A stretch of 53,070 nt of DNA from Persephonella sp. Lineage in GTDB: Bacteria; Aquificota; Aquificia; Aquificales; Hydrogenothermaceae. The notes under the pieces are model-generated. The model was not told the origin of the DNA, did not search any database, and saw only the letters and a program-made list of their open reading frames with translations. Positions within the stretch are counted from its first letter, which is position 1. The number at the start of each line of letters is the position of its first letter. The stretch covers positions 1 through 53,070 of the forward strand of contig JALVEY010000173.1 in NCBI GenBank assembly GCA_027030485.1, in the 5' to 3' direction. Position numbers and translations under genes: made by a program. Below, one piece after another: positions 42,650 to 51,549 of the stretch.

Positions 42650-44616
42650 TACAGCACCCCTACAAGTTGTGATTTTTTGTCATTTATTAATGAATTTGTA
42701 TCAACAATTAGAACAACTCTTCCGTCTCCTGTTATTGTTGCTCCCGCAATTCCCTGAACATTTTCAAGAAGCTTTCCAAGTGGTTTAATAACAATTTCCT
42801 CTTCTCCAAAAAGTTCCTCAACACTGATTGCGATATTTTTTTCACCTACTCTCACTATCACGATAAACTGTTTTTCATTCTGATCTGGCATATCAAAAAG
42901 TTCATTCAGACTGAACATAAGATAAACTTCTTCCCTGAGCATAAAGGACTTAAACTGACCGATATTTTTTACTTTGTCAGGTTCATATCTGACTATTTCC
43001 ACGACAGAGTATAGGGGGATGGCAAAAATTCTGTTGTTAGCTCCAACCATTAATGTTCTTATGATTGCAACTGTCAGAGGGAGTTTCATAATGAATTTTG
43101 TACCTTCTCCAAGTTCGCTCTCAACTTCTATTGTTCCCCTTAAGGAGTGTATTGTTGATGCAACCACATCCATACCAACTCCCCTTCCGGACACATCACT
43201 TACCTGCTCTGCTGTTGAAAATCCCGGCATAAATAAAAGCTCAAATGCCTCTTTATCACTGATATTTTCTGCCTGCTCCGGCGTTATTAGACCTTTTTCA
43301 ATAGCCTTTTTCTTTACCTTTTCAACATCTATCCCTTTTCCATCATCTTCTATAGCTATGATTATTCTGTCTCCTTCTTGATATGCAGAAAGTTTTACTG
43401 TACCAATTTCTGGTTTCCCAGACTTAACTCTTTCTTCAGGTGGTTCTATCCCATGATCGATAGCATTTCTTACAAGATGAATTAGAGGATCTTCAAGTTT
43501 GTCAAGTATTGATCTGTCTATTTCTGTATCTTCTCCCTCAAGCACAAGATTTACTTTTTTGTTCAATTTTTTGGCAAGATCCCTTACTATGCGGGGAAAT
43601 TTGCTGAAAACTTTTTTAACAGGTTGCATCCTCAATTTCATAACTGCATCTTGAAGATCGCTGACCGTTCTGCTCATCCCTGTTATTGAGTCTAAAAGTT
43701 CTTCTATAGTTTCTGTACTATTGCAGGATGTTTCAAGTCCAGAGGCAAGCTTTACAATTCTGTTCCTGTCTAAAACAAGTTCACCAACAAGATTCATTAA
43801 TACCTCAACCCTTTCAACATCAACCCTTATAACCTCTTCTTTTTTCTCCGTTTTTTTCTTTTTTGTGATCTCACTCTTTTCAGCTGTTTTGGGTCTCTCT
43901 TCTTTTTGCACAGGTTTGCTTTCTTCTATTTCAGGTTTGGATTTCTGTTCTTCCCCTTTCTGTTTTATTAGATCTTTAACATCTTTTCCTTCAGATATGA
44001 TTTTTTCCAATTTTTCTATAACTTCTATAGATGGTCTCTCATCCGGAGGAAGAAGAATAAGTTCCTCAAGAATTTCTCCGAGATCCTTTCCAGGATACTG
44101 CAAAATAAGATTTTTTATATCCTCATCTACACTTTCTACAAACTGTATGTCCGTACCTATTTCGCCTTGAGATTCATGGTTATTGTTAACTATCTCTGCT
44201 TCCAGAACCTCACCACCTGAAAGGACAGACTCAAGTTTTATCAATAGATCTTTTATATCCTCTTCATCAGGAATTTCCTCGCTTTCTTTTATCATTTCAA
44301 TGGATTCTTTTAGTTTATCAACACCTTCAAAAATAATATCCATCATTTCTGAAGTAAGTTTTAATTCATCATTCCTGAGTTTATTGAAAATATCCTCTAT
44401 CTTATGGGCAATCTCAACAACAGATGTAAGTCCTAAAAAACCTGCTCCCCCTTTTAGGGTATGCATACCCCTAAATATTTTGTTAAGAAGTTCTTTATCA
44501 TCAGGATTTTCCTCAAGTTCTATTAGATCCTGATCAAGACCTGATAGTATTTCATCAGCCTCAATCAAAAATTCTTCAAGTATTTCTTTCATATCCTCTG
44601 GAAAATCTAACTTCAT
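42649..44616 (-). CDS. cheA: Chemotaxis histidine kinase CheA
   Basis: The protein is 655 aa from ATG 44616, preceded by GGGGTGG; the ORF-track start at 44640 adds eight residues. Domains in order: HPt with His52 (MHTLKGGAGFLG), a linker region where a P2 domain is not obvious, the dimerisation helices (VERVEVLMNLVGELVLDRNR), the HATPase core (LVRNAIDHGIEPPEERVKSG, DDGKGID, GFSTAEQVSDVSGRGVGMDV) and a C-terminal CheW-like P5. It phosphorylates CheY in response to MCP state. It follows cheZ. Confidence 0.96.
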   Translation of the reverse strand: MKLDFPEDMKEILEEFLIEADEILSGLDQDLIELEENPDDKELLNKIFRGMHTLKGGAGFLGLTSVVEIAHKIEDIFNKLRNDELKLTSEMMDIIFEGVDKLKESIEMIKESEEIPDEEDIKDLLIKLESVLSGGEVLEAEIVNNNHESQGEIGTDIQFVESVDEDIKNLILQYPGKDLGEILEELILLPPDERPSIEVIEKLEKIISEGKDVKDLIKQKGEEQKSKPEIEESKPVQKEERPKTAEKSEITKKKKTEKKEEVIRVDVERVEVLMNLVGELVLDRNRIVKLASGLETSCNSTETIEELLDSITGMSRTVSDLQDAVMKLRMQPVKKVFSKFPRIVRDLAKKLNKKVNLVLEGEDTEIDRSILDKLEDPLIHLVRNAIDHGIEPPEERVKSGKPEIGTVKLSAYQEGDRIIIAIEDDGKGIDVEKVKKKAIEKGLITPEQAENISDKEAFELLFMPGFSTAEQVSDVSGRGVGMDVVASTIHSLRGTIEVESELGEGTKFIMKLPLTVAIIRTLMVGANNRIFAIPLYSVVEIVRYEPDKVKNIGQFKSFMLREEVYLMFSLNELFDMPDQNEKQFIVIVRVGEKNIAISVEELFGEEEIVIKPLGKLLENVQGIAGATITGDGRVVLIVDTNSLINDKKSQLVGVL

Positions 44617-44629
44617 TTCATCCACCCCT

Positions 44630-45142
44630 TTACATTCCAAACTGTTTTAATATGTCATCAACATCTTTTTGGGATACTTCCTTTTTCCACTCAAGCTCTT
44701 CCAATTTTTCTTTTAATTCTTCTCTTTTTTCATCTGATTTTTCTTCACTGATCCCAAATAAAAGAAGAATTTTAAGTATTTCTTTTTCAAGATCGGTTAT
44801 AAACCCTGAAATTTTTAGAAGCCTCTGGGACAAAATATCCTGAAATTCAAGAAGGGTTAGAGATTCTGTAAGCAATCTCATTATTTTCTCAAGATCATCT
44901 TTAAATTTTCTTTGATCATCTTGAGTAAGCTGTTCAAGGACTCTTTTTAATATTTTCGTCGTTTCCATTATGTTATCGATAAGCTTTTTTGTAGCTTCCT
45001 CGCTCTCTTTTATGGCAAGCTCAATATGCTGATTTACACTTTTTAAACCTTCCCTTTTAGTTCCTAAAGTTTCCACGTCCTTTTTGTACTCTTCAATAAT
45101 TCCAAGAAGCTTTTTAACTTCCTGAAGTAAACCCTCTGTCAT
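44630..45142 (-). CDS. cheZ: CheZ-like CheY-P phosphatase
   Basis: The protein is 170 aa, all helical. The catalytic CheZ pattern is present in a long helix as LLEFQDILSQRLLKI (Asp102 and Gln106, matching the D-x3-Q of E. coli CheZ FQDLTGQ). The C-terminus SQKDVDDILKQFGM resembles the CheY-binding tail helix of CheZ (DALLSSLGF). It is shorter than enterobacterial CheZ (214 aa) and otherwise divergent. It is the first gene of the chemotaxis run, with a strong GGAGG site, directly before cheA. CheZ removes phosphate from CheY. Confidence 0.8.
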   Translation of the reverse strand: MTEGLLQEVKKLLGIIEEYKKDVETLGTKREGLKSVNQHIELAIKESEEATKKLIDNIMETTKILKRVLEQLTQDDQRKFKDDLEKIMRLLTESLTLLEFQDILSQRLLKISGFITDLEKEILKILLLFGISEEKSDEKREELKEKLEELEWKKEVSQKDVDDILKQFGM

Positions 45143-45477
45143 TCTTGCCTCCTAAAATACTAATGATTTTAATAATTAATTTCGTAAAAAATTTTTTTGG
45201 CTTGAAAAAAAGATATAAAAAACATTGTCAATAATAATTCTTCAGAAAAAAATCTCATCCTTGTTTGTCTCCAAAAAAATAAATAGATATTAATATAATA
45301 ACATTCATATTAAAAAATATCTCAACTTAATAATACAATCTAATTTATAAAAAACAATAAGAAAAATCTGGAAAGTTTATGAAAGATACTACTGATTTTA
45401 AATTTTTAATGTGGAAGAATTTTTATGATTGTATTAATATTATAATTAGTAAATTATTTTAAGGATTAAAAATTGCA
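45143..45477. other. 335-nt AT-rich intergenic region between divergent cheZ and flgN
   Basis: This is the longest gene-free stretch. It must hold the promoters of the chemotaxis/flagellar operon (minus) and flgN (plus). TATAAT at 45441-45446 is a possible -10 for flgN without a convincing -35. TTGACA occurs on the minus strand at 45231-45226 without a spaced -10. I saw no sigma54 pair, no good sigma28 site, no tRNA and no strong hairpin. A 29-codon frame on the minus strand is listed separately. Confidence 0.6.
45169..45258 (-). CDS. Possible 29-aa hydrophobic small ORF upstream of cheZ
   Basis: ATG 45258 opens a frame of 29 residues (starts MRFFSEELLLTMFFISFFQA) ending 26 nt before cheZ. 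GGAG lies 10 nt upstream of the ATG. The middle is hydrophobic enough for one short membrane helix. In DNA this AT-rich such a frame can arise by chance, so coding is uncertain. Confidence 0.25.
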   Translation of the reverse strand: MRFFSEELLLTMFFISFFQAKKIFYEINY

Positions 45478-45480
45478 GTG

Positions 45481-45837
45481 ATGAACAAAAGAATAAATAG
45501 GCTACTTGACGAACTTATCAAAAAACTTGAAGAAGAAAAGGAGCTTATTATCACTACTATTAAAGACACTGAACAGGTGGAGAGGCTAAATAGTGTAATT
45601 GAAGATAAAAGAAAAATATTATCTGAGCTTGCTAAATACAATGTAGAAGATTTTAAAGGTTTTGAAGAGCAGTTAAACCAGATTAAAAGCCTTAGTCAGA
45701 TAAACTTAACATTAGCAGTAGGAAATGCCCAATTTATAGAGGATATTTTTTCTTCTATTTTTGATGAGCCTCAGAAATATGATCAAAAGGGGACTGTAAA
45801 GCAGTCCCAGAAAGGATTTTTTAACAAAAAAATCTAA
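45481..45837 (+). CDS. FlgN-like flagellar export chaperone
   Basis: The protein is 118 aa from ATG 45481; a GTG lies just before it. It is a helical protein with the FlgN layout: RLLDELIKKLEEEKELIITT, a short EDKRKILSELAKYN stretch, then INLTLAVGNAQFIEDIFSSI and a final YDQKG near the C-terminus. FlgN escorts the hook-filament junction proteins FlgK and FlgL, whose genes are not in the window. It is divergent from cheZ and its end overlaps the convergent permease gene by 4 nt. The call rests on pattern and neighbourhood, since FlgN sequences are weakly conserved. Confidence 0.6.
   Translation: MNKRINRLLDELIKKLEEEKELIITTIKDTEQVERLNSVIEDKRKILSELAKYNVEDFKGFEEQLNQIKSLSQINLTLAVGNAQFIEDIFSSIFDEPQKYDQKGTVKQSQKGFFNKKI
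45790..45808 (-). terminator. Possible terminator of the permease operon inside the flgN 3' end
   Basis: GGGACTG-CTTTA-CAGTCCC forms a 7-bp stem on the minus strand just after the permease stop, followed by CTTTT. It lies within flgN codons, so the same bases serve as coding sequence and probable terminator. The T tract is short, so termination may be partial. Confidence 0.4.
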
Positions 45838-47168
45838 ATACCAAAGATAGCATATTTGAGCCACAGCAATCCCAAGGCAACAATTACCGTAACTACTGTT
45901 ACGGGTGTTCCCTGTTTTACAAAATCAAAAAACTTTATTGGATATCCCTCCCTTTCAGAAAGCCCAGCTGCAACAACGTTTGCAGATGCACCTATTATTG
46001 TAAGGTTTCCACCAAGACATGCACCAAGGGCAAGGGCCCACCAGAGAGGTTCCACATCAAATGCTGCTGTTTTTGCAAGATCAATAAGAACATAAGACAT
46101 AGCCATTGTAAAAGGAATGTTGTCAACTATCCCTGAGATAAAAGCTGAAAGTCCTCCAAGAATAAGTATTCCTGACATGGGATCTGTAATAACTCCTGCA
46201 ACAAGATGGGCTGCGTCCTCAAACACACCTGAATGTTCAAGGCCACCTATTACAACAAATAGACCTAAGAAAAACATAAGGGTTGTCCATTCAACCCTTT
46301 CAAAAATCTTTTCCGGACTTTCTTTAGCCCATATCATCAAGACAGATGCCATGAACAGTGCTATTGTTCCAGCTTCAAGATGCAAAATATGGTGAAGGAA
46401 AAATAGGATAACCGTTATTCCAAACACAATTAAACCTTTTCTCATCAGGATAACATCATACTCTACTTTTTGTTCTTCAATTATCCTTTTCAACTCCTTT
46501 TCATCGGTCAGCTTAACTTCCAGATGTCCCTGGTACTTCATCATACCTATAAAAATGATTGTACCTATAATGTGGGTAACAACAACTATGGGAGCAAGAT
46601 TAACTATAAAATCCATAAATGTAAAACCGCCCAGAGAACCGATAATAATGTTAGGAGGATCTCCGATAAGTGTAGCTGTTCCTCCAATATTCGAAGCAAG
46701 AACCGTGGCTATTACATAAGGAACCGGTTTAAGCTTTAATTTAGATGTTATTGATATTAAGATTGGTACCATAAATAATACTGTGGTAACGTTGTCAAGA
46801 AATGCAGATAATACAGCGGTAAGCAGAGTAAAAGTTAAAACTATCTTAAAGGGATCTCCTTTAGTGATCCTGAGTGCCATAGATGAAAGTATCGAGAAAA
46901 ATCCGCTTTCAATAAGCACGGAAACAATAATCATCATACCTATAAGGAGAAACATCGTATTGTGGTCAATCGCTTCCCATGCTCCTTCAGGTGTTACCAC
47001 CCCAAGAAAGATAGCAAATGTTCCTCCTAATAGTGCAGCCGGAACCCGATGGAAAAATTTTTCCAGTATTATCATTGCGTAAGTTCCGGCAAATAAAAGA
47101 ATGGAAATCCAGTAAAGATTTTCTTTTGACCCTAATCCGATCATACTTAAAATTGTTTGATGTTCCAC
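45834..47168 (-). CDS. ArsB/NhaD-type (IT superfamily) ion permease, probably a Na+/H+ antiporter
   Basis: The protein is 444 aa with about 12 membrane segments. Two paired signatures of the ArsB/NhaD/P-protein group are visible: LSAFLDNVTTVLFMVPILIS with NIGGTATLIGDPPNIIIGSL, and ISGIVDNIPFTMAMSYVLID with GACLGGNLTIIGASANVVAA. These are the discontinuous-helix hairpins of the transport site. Proton-coupled sodium export is the most likely role for a marine thermophile, though arsenite or an organic anion cannot be excluded. It lies 2 nt downstream of a Usp-like gene, so the two are co-expressed. Confidence 0.85.
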   Translation of the reverse strand: MEHQTILSMIGLGSKENLYWISILLFAGTYAMIILEKFFHRVPAALLGGTFAIFLGVVTPEGAWEAIDHNTMFLLIGMMIIVSVLIESGFFSILSSMALRITKGDPFKIVLTFTLLTAVLSAFLDNVTTVLFMVPILISITSKLKLKPVPYVIATVLASNIGGTATLIGDPPNIIIGSLGGFTFMDFIVNLAPIVVVTHIIGTIIFIGMMKYQGHLEVKLTDEKELKRIIEEQKVEYDVILMRKGLIVFGITVILFFLHHILHLEAGTIALFMASVLMIWAKESPEKIFERVEWTTLMFFLGLFVVIGGLEHSGVFEDAAHLVAGVITDPMSGILILGGLSAFISGIVDNIPFTMAMSYVLIDLAKTAAFDVEPLWWALALGACLGGNLTIIGASANVVAAGLSEREGYPIKFFDFVKQGTPVTVVTVIVALGLLWLKYAIFGI

Positions 47169-47170
47169 CT

Positions 47171-47953
47171 TTACGCCCCTTCTTCGTCTTTAAATATTCC
47201 TACTGACATTTCTGAATTTTCTATGTAAGAATCCTTATCATTAATATCTTCATTTATAATGAGGAGATCATATTGGTGTTTTCTTGCGTAATATGGGATT
47301 TCTTTCTTTGGATCTCCTTTTGCAACTATCAGTTCTACCTCTTCCCCTTCAAGTGATCTTGCTATTTTTTCTTTGACAGCATCAAGATGCTCCTTAAATA
47401 GTTCTGCCACAAGTTGTTTTGCCTCTTCATCTGGATGAGTTTTTCTTAATCTGTTTTCATAAAACACCTCGTAAAAAGATGTTATCATTTTGAAGTCAAC
47501 ACCCAGTTTTTTTGCAAAAGTATAGGCTGACTTTATGTAATAAAGGGTTGCTGTTTCTTTATCTACATTAATGAGAATCTTTTCTATTTTGTTGCAGTCC
47601 TCTTGAAGAAGCAAAATATCAATATACTCAAATCCTTTAATAAATCTTTCTGATGATGTGATTTTAAAAATATGTTCAAAAGGTGATATTTTTTCTCTGG
47701 TTATTATAAAAAGATCTGGTTTTTCTGCCTTTATTTCTTCTTTAGCCTCTCCATACTCAATCTGATTTCTAATTTCAAAATCTATGTTCAACGAAAAAAG
47801 TTGATCTTTAACTTTCTCTTTTTGATTTTCTGGAACTTCAATCAAAAAAAGAACAAGTTTTTTTTGTAATTTTTGTGATATGAATGATGCCACTTTAAGA
47901 TTATTAAAATTTACATTCCCTTTTTGTAAAAATACGATCTTATTTACAGGCAT
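47171..47953 (-). CDS. Universal stress protein-like (tandem Usp-type) protein
   Basis: The protein is 260 aa, soluble. The C-terminal half looks like a UspA fold: KILINVDKETATLYYIKSAY, FAKKLGVDFKMITSF, then EVELIVAKGDPKKEIPYYAR and KHQYDLLIINED. The N-terminal half has a similar but weaker pattern (KPDLFIITR). The ATP-binding GxxGx9GS loop of active Usp proteins is not evident. Usp domains are often fused to or paired with antiporters. Pairing with the permease downstream suggests it regulates that transporter. Its ribosome site GGGGA is buried in a long hairpin. Confidence 0.7.
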   Translation of the reverse strand: MPVNKIVFLQKGNVNFNNLKVASFISQKLQKKLVLFLIEVPENQKEKVKDQLFSLNIDFEIRNQIEYGEAKEEIKAEKPDLFIITREKISPFEHIFKITSSERFIKGFEYIDILLLQEDCNKIEKILINVDKETATLYYIKSAYTFAKKLGVDFKMITSFYEVFYENRLRKTHPDEEAKQLVAELFKEHLDAVKEKIARSLEGEEVELIVAKGDPKKEIPYYARKHQYDLLIINEDINDKDSYIENSEMSVGIFKDEEGA

Positions 47954-47959
47954 ATTAAA

Positions 47960-48006
47960 ATCCCCTTCACTTCCATTTTTAATAATTTATCGGAAGCAAA
48001 GGGGAT
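47960..48006 (-). promoter_or_regulatory. 15-bp hairpin that encloses the ribosome binding site of the Usp-like gene
   Basis: In the RNA, ATCCCCTTTGCTTCC pairs with GGAAGTGAAGGGGAT over 15 positions, all Watson-Crick except two G-U wobbles, around a 17-nt AT-rich loop. The 3' arm contains the only good Shine-Dalgarno (AAGGGGA), 7 nt before ATG 47953. It can act as an RNA thermometer or attenuator for the Usp-permease pair, or as a weak terminator after htpX (only TTTT follows). Confidence 0.65.
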
Positions 48007-48018
48007 AAGTTTATATCT

Positions 48019-48885
48019 TTATGCCTGCCCGTATTTTTTTGCAAGCTCGTAAAGTCTTCTGATTCTTTCTTGAGTTGGAGGGTGGGTTGAGAAAAGTGAG
48101 GCTATAGCAGAACCTCTGAGGGGATTTACTATCATCATATGTGCTGTTCCTGGATTTACCTCTCTTTCAGCCACAGGAGCAAGCTGATTAGCTGCCATTT
48201 CTAATTTTTCAAGGGCTTTAGCAAGGGAGAGGGGACATCTGCATATTTCTGCTCCTGTAGCATCAGCAGCGTATTCCCTCGATCTTGATATAGCCATTTG
48301 AACAAGCATTGCTGCTATAGGCGCAAGTATAAATAAAAGAAGTGAACCTATAATACCCCCAATAGGATTATCTTCATCATCTCTGCCAAATAGACTTGAC
48401 CAGAATGCCATTTCTGCCAGCATTGAAATCGCTCCACCAATTGTAGCAGCTATAGATGAGATCAGAATATCTCTGTTCTTTATATGAGCTATCTCGTGGG
48501 CAAGAACTCCTCTAAGTTCTTCAGGGGAAAGTATATTAAGTATCCCGGATGTCACTGCAACAACAGCATTTTTAGGGTTTCTCCCTGTAGCAAACGCATT
48601 CGGAATGTCAATCGGTGCAAGATATACTCTGGGCTTGGGTATGCCTGCATTTCTTGCAAGCTGCTCTACCATATCGTGAAGCCATGGGGCTTCTTCATAC
48701 GAAATCTCCTTAGCACCGTACATTTTTAACGCTAATTTGTCTGAGAACCAGTAGGCAAAGAAGTTCATTGCCATCGCAAATACAAAAGCGATTACCATAC
48801 CTGTCTGTCCACCTAATATCTTACCTACCACAAGAAACAGTCCTGTTAATATTCCAAGCAACAGAACTGTTTTAATAGTATGCAT
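48019..48885 (-). CDS. htpX: Membrane zinc metalloprotease HtpX (M48 family)
   Basis: The protein is 288 aa. Two N-terminal membrane helices (about 6-22 and 28-46), the zinc motif HEIAH (His130, Glu131, His134 in [14 protein letters not shown]), two more helices, and the third-ligand segment [18 protein letters not shown] are present. HtpX degrades misfolded membrane proteins with FtsH. It lies downstream of dnaK in the same direction, after a dnaK terminator, and has a GGGAGG site. The dnaK-htpX-Usp grouping suggests a stress-response neighbourhood. Confidence 0.95.
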   Translation of the reverse strand: MHTIKTVLLLGILTGLFLVVGKILGGQTGMVIAFVFAMAMNFFAYWFSDKLALKMYGAKEISYEEAPWLHDMVEQLARNAGIPKPRVYLAPIDIPNAFATGRNPKNAVVAVTSGILNILSPEELRGVLAHEIAHIKNRDILISSIAATIGGAISMLAEMAFWSSLFGRDDEDNPIGGIIGSLLLFILAPIAAMLVQMAISRSREYAADATGAEICRCPLSLAKALEKLEMAANQLAPVAEREVNPGTAHMMIVNPLRGSAIASLFSTHPPTQERIRRLYELAKKYGQA

Positions 48886-48961
48886 GCCGCTAACTACCTC
48901 CCTATATTTTTAGGAATGATATATTAAGTGTATATTGTGAAAAATCAGTGAAGAAGATCAT

Positions 48962-48985
48962 AAAAAAGCCCCTTAAAGGGGCTTT
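48962..48985 (-). terminator. Rho-independent terminator after dnaK
   Basis: AAAGCCCC-ttta-AGGGGCTTTTTTA on the minus strand forms a G/C-rich stem with a T run, four bases after the dnaK stop. It separates dnaK from htpX, so htpX probably has its own promoter in the 48886-48961 stretch. Confidence 0.88.
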
Positions 48986-48989
48986 GATC

Positions 48990-50858
48990 TTAATTGACTT
49001 CGGGTTCTATTACATCTTCATCAGGACCTTTTTTTCCACCGGCAGATCCTTCTGACTGGTATAACTTTTGAGCAATTTTATTAGCAACGGTGGTAACTTT
49101 ATCTATAGCAGATTGTATTTTTTCCCTTTCATTTGAGGCAAGTGCTTCTTTTCCTTCTTTTATAGCCTCTTCTGCTTCTTTTTTCTCTTCTTCTGACAGT
49201 TTTCCTTCATTTTCTTTAACTGTTTTTTCCAGACTGTAAACTATTGCATCAAGCTGGTTTCTCAACTCAACAGTTTCCTGAAACTTCCTGTCTTCATCTT
49301 CATGCTTTTTAGCTTCTTCAATAATCTTGTTGATCTCTTCCTCTGTAAGGCCTGAAGACTGCTGTACAGTTATAGACTGGGATTTTCCTGTAGCTTTATC
49401 AGTTGCTGTAACATGGAGTATTCCGTCGGCATCTATATCAAAACAAACCTCTATCTGTGGAACTCCTCTTGGGGCAGGTGGGATGTCTGTCAGGAAAAAT
49501 CTGCCGAGAGATTTATTTTCTTTTGCCATTTTTCTTTCACCCTGAAGAACGTGTATCTCAACCTGTGTCTGGTTATCAGCTGCTGTTGTGAATATCTCAC
49601 ATTTTTTAGTTGGTATCGGGGTATTTCTTGGTATAAGGGTTGTCATAACACCGCCTAATGTTTCAATTCCAAGGGATAGTGGTGTCACATCAATAAGGAG
49701 AACATCTTTAACCTCACCGGCAAGAACTCCTCCCTGAATTGCAGCCCCAACAGCAACAACCTCATCTGGATTAACCCCTTTGTGAGGCTCTTTTCCAAAA
49801 AATTCTTTTATCTTTTGCTGAACGAGAGGAATTCTTGTAGATCCTCCTACAAGAACAACATCATCTATATCATTAGGTGTTAGTTTTGCTTCTTCAAGAG
49901 CTCTTTTTACTATATCCATAGTTCTATCAACAAGATCTTTTATCATTTCCTCAAGTCTGGCCCTTGTCAGCTTTTTCTCAAGATGCAGTGGTTGGTTTGT
50001 GTTCGGATCTATTGTGATAAATGGAAGATTTATCTCTGTCTCCATCTTGAATGAAAGCTCTTTCTTTGCCTGTTCTGCAGCCTCTTTTAATCTCTGGAAT
50101 GCTGTTTTATCATTTCTCAGATCAATTCCATGCTCTTTTTTGAATTCCTCCACAAGCCAGTCTATAATTCTCGCATCAATATCAGAACCACCAAGATGTG
50201 TATCTCCGTCAGAAACTTTAACCTCTATTACCCCTTCTCCTCCTTCAAGAATGGAAACATCAAATGTTCCTCCACCAAAGTCATAAACCAGTATCCTTAC
50301 ATCAGACTTTTTATCAAGACCGTAAGCAAGTGCTGCAGCTGTAGGCTCGTTTATTATTCTTTTAACTTCAAGTCCTGCGATCTTTCCTGCATCTTTAGTT
50401 GCCTGTCTCTGTCTTTCGTTGAAATAAGCAGGTACTGTTATTACAGCTTCCGTTATTTTTTCACCCAGATAAGATTCTGCAGCCTCTTTTAATTTTTTTA
50501 AGATCTGTGCTCCCACCTCTTCAGGTCTGACAATTTTTCCTGCGTTAGGAACATCAAAGGCAGCATCACCTTTTTCATCTGCAACAACTTTATATGGAAC
50601 ATGTTTTACCTCTTCTTTAACCTCTTCATACTTTCTTCCGATAAATCTTTTTGATTCGTATATTGTGTTTTCAGGATCAAGGACAGCCCTTCTTTTTGCA
50701 GGATCGCCAACAAGTATTTCTCCTTCTTTTGTCCATGAAACAACTGATGGTGTAGTTCTAAACCCTTCCTGATTGGCTATGACAATAGGTTCTCCTCCTG
50801 ACATCACAGAAACAACCGAGTTAGTTGTCCCAAGGTCTATTCCTATAACTTTTCCCAT
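48990..50858 (-). CDS. dnaK: Molecular chaperone DnaK (Hsp70)
   Basis: The protein is 622 aa. The ATPase signatures [26 protein letters not shown]-type (here [18 protein letters not shown]) and [20 protein letters not shown] are all present, followed by the linker [19 protein letters not shown], the substrate-binding domain and a lid ending in a short acidic tail ([10 protein letters not shown]). It folds proteins with DnaJ and GrpE, neither of which is in the window. A GGAGG site precedes the start. No CIRCE element was seen upstream. Confidence 0.98.
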   Translation of the reverse strand: MGKVIGIDLGTTNSVVSVMSGGEPIVIANQEGFRTTPSVVSWTKEGEILVGDPAKRRAVLDPENTIYESKRFIGRKYEEVKEEVKHVPYKVVADEKGDAAFDVPNAGKIVRPEEVGAQILKKLKEAAESYLGEKITEAVITVPAYFNERQRQATKDAGKIAGLEVKRIINEPTAAALAYGLDKKSDVRILVYDFGGGTFDVSILEGGEGVIEVKVSDGDTHLGGSDIDARIIDWLVEEFKKEHGIDLRNDKTAFQRLKEAAEQAKKELSFKMETEINLPFITIDPNTNQPLHLEKKLTRARLEEMIKDLVDRTMDIVKRALEEAKLTPNDIDDVVLVGGSTRIPLVQQKIKEFFGKEPHKGVNPDEVVAVGAAIQGGVLAGEVKDVLLIDVTPLSLGIETLGGVMTTLIPRNTPIPTKKCEIFTTAADNQTQVEIHVLQGERKMAKENKSLGRFFLTDIPPAPRGVPQIEVCFDIDADGILHVTATDKATGKSQSITVQQSSGLTEEEINKIIEEAKKHEDEDRKFQETVELRNQLDAIVYSLEKTVKENEGKLSEEEKKEAEEAIKEGKEALASNEREKIQSAIDKVTTVANKIAQKLYQSEGSAGGKKGPDEDVIEPEVN

Positions 50859-50890
50859 TTCTCTACCTCCATCTCAAATCTTTTTATTAA

Positions 50891-50919
50891 AATATAATAT
50901 TTTAGTTTACTATTGTCAA
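50891..50919 (-). promoter_or_regulatory. Sigma70-type promoter for dnaK
   Basis: On the minus strand a consensus TTGACA (50919-50914) and TATATT (50896-50891) are exactly 17 nt apart, 33 nt before the dnaK ATG. This is the cleanest promoter in the window. No inverted repeat of CIRCE type (TTAGCACTC-N9-GAGTGCTAA) is present, so heat control, if any, uses another mechanism. Confidence 0.75.
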
Positions 50920-51009
50920 TATTTTTGATAAAGGTAAATATAAATTTATAGTTAAATCATTTTCCCTTTTTTCCGAAAAGATCTCAAAATACTACCCCAG
51001 GAGAAAATC

Positions 51010-51549
51010 ATGAAGATAGCGTATATAAATTTTTACTCTATTTCTAACAGGTATAGGGCTGGAGCACTTATAACAGACAGTAGTACAAGACCTGTTGAGT
51101 TCAGAATCACATCTGATCTGAATATTGACAAACTTCAGGAAATTTTATATGGTGAAGCTCTTCAGGAGGTTCTTTATAAGGAAAAGTTCACCGTTCAACT
51201 TCTAAAATCGATGCAGGAAGATTACGACATTGTCCTTATAAAAGAGAAAAATCTTATGTCTATTAGACAGGAAATAAACAAACCTGTGGTTCATATTCAA
51301 AAGTTTGATCAGTTTATGCCTTTAAATAGACTGAGCCACAAGATAATAAACATTCACGACAGATATGAACCTTTGTATATTACTGTAAACAAAGAGGATG
51401 AAAAGAGGCTTATTAGCATCTCACACTTTCTTCAGGAGATGTACAGGAACTTTAACATAATGGAACCATTCAAAAGAATAGAAAACGCAATAAAATACAT
51501 AATGGAGAACAGCCTTGAGACTGAAAGAGCAGATATATGTATCAGATAA
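51010..51549 (+). CDS. Conserved-looking protein of unknown function preceding a SNF2 helicase
   Basis: The protein is 179 aa, with an AGGAG site 7 nt before ATG 51010. It is soluble and mixed alpha/beta, starting MKIAYINFYSISNRYRAGAL. The stretch RPVEFRITSDLNIDKLQEIL followed by YGEALQEVLYKEKF looks like a structured core: a strand, a helix and an ILYG turn. The C-terminal part is helical. No catalytic motif is evident and I cannot name the family with confidence. Its last 35 nt overlap the SNF2 gene, so the two are translationally linked and may act together. Confidence 0.8.
   Translation: MKIAYINFYSISNRYRAGALITDSSTRPVEFRITSDLNIDKLQEILYGEALQEVLYKEKFTVQLLKSMQEDYDIVLIKEKNLMSIRQEINKPVVHIQKFDQFMPLNRLSHKIINIHDRYEPLYITVNKEDEKRLISISHFLQEMYRNFNIMEPFKRIENAIKYIMENSLETERADICIR

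Noticed and set aside
45143-45477. Sigma54 promoter before cheZ
   Set aside because: No GG/GC pair with the 10-nt spacing of -24/-12 elements was found on the relevant strand; TGGAAGAATTTTT near 45412 lacks the GC.
45459-45641. 60-aa Ser-rich minus-strand ORF opposite flgN
   Set aside because: Shadow of a helical Glu/Lys-rich gene; no ribosome site.
50859-51009. CIRCE operator before dnaK
   Set aside because: No TTAGCACTC/GAGTGCTAA inverted repeat or close variant was found.
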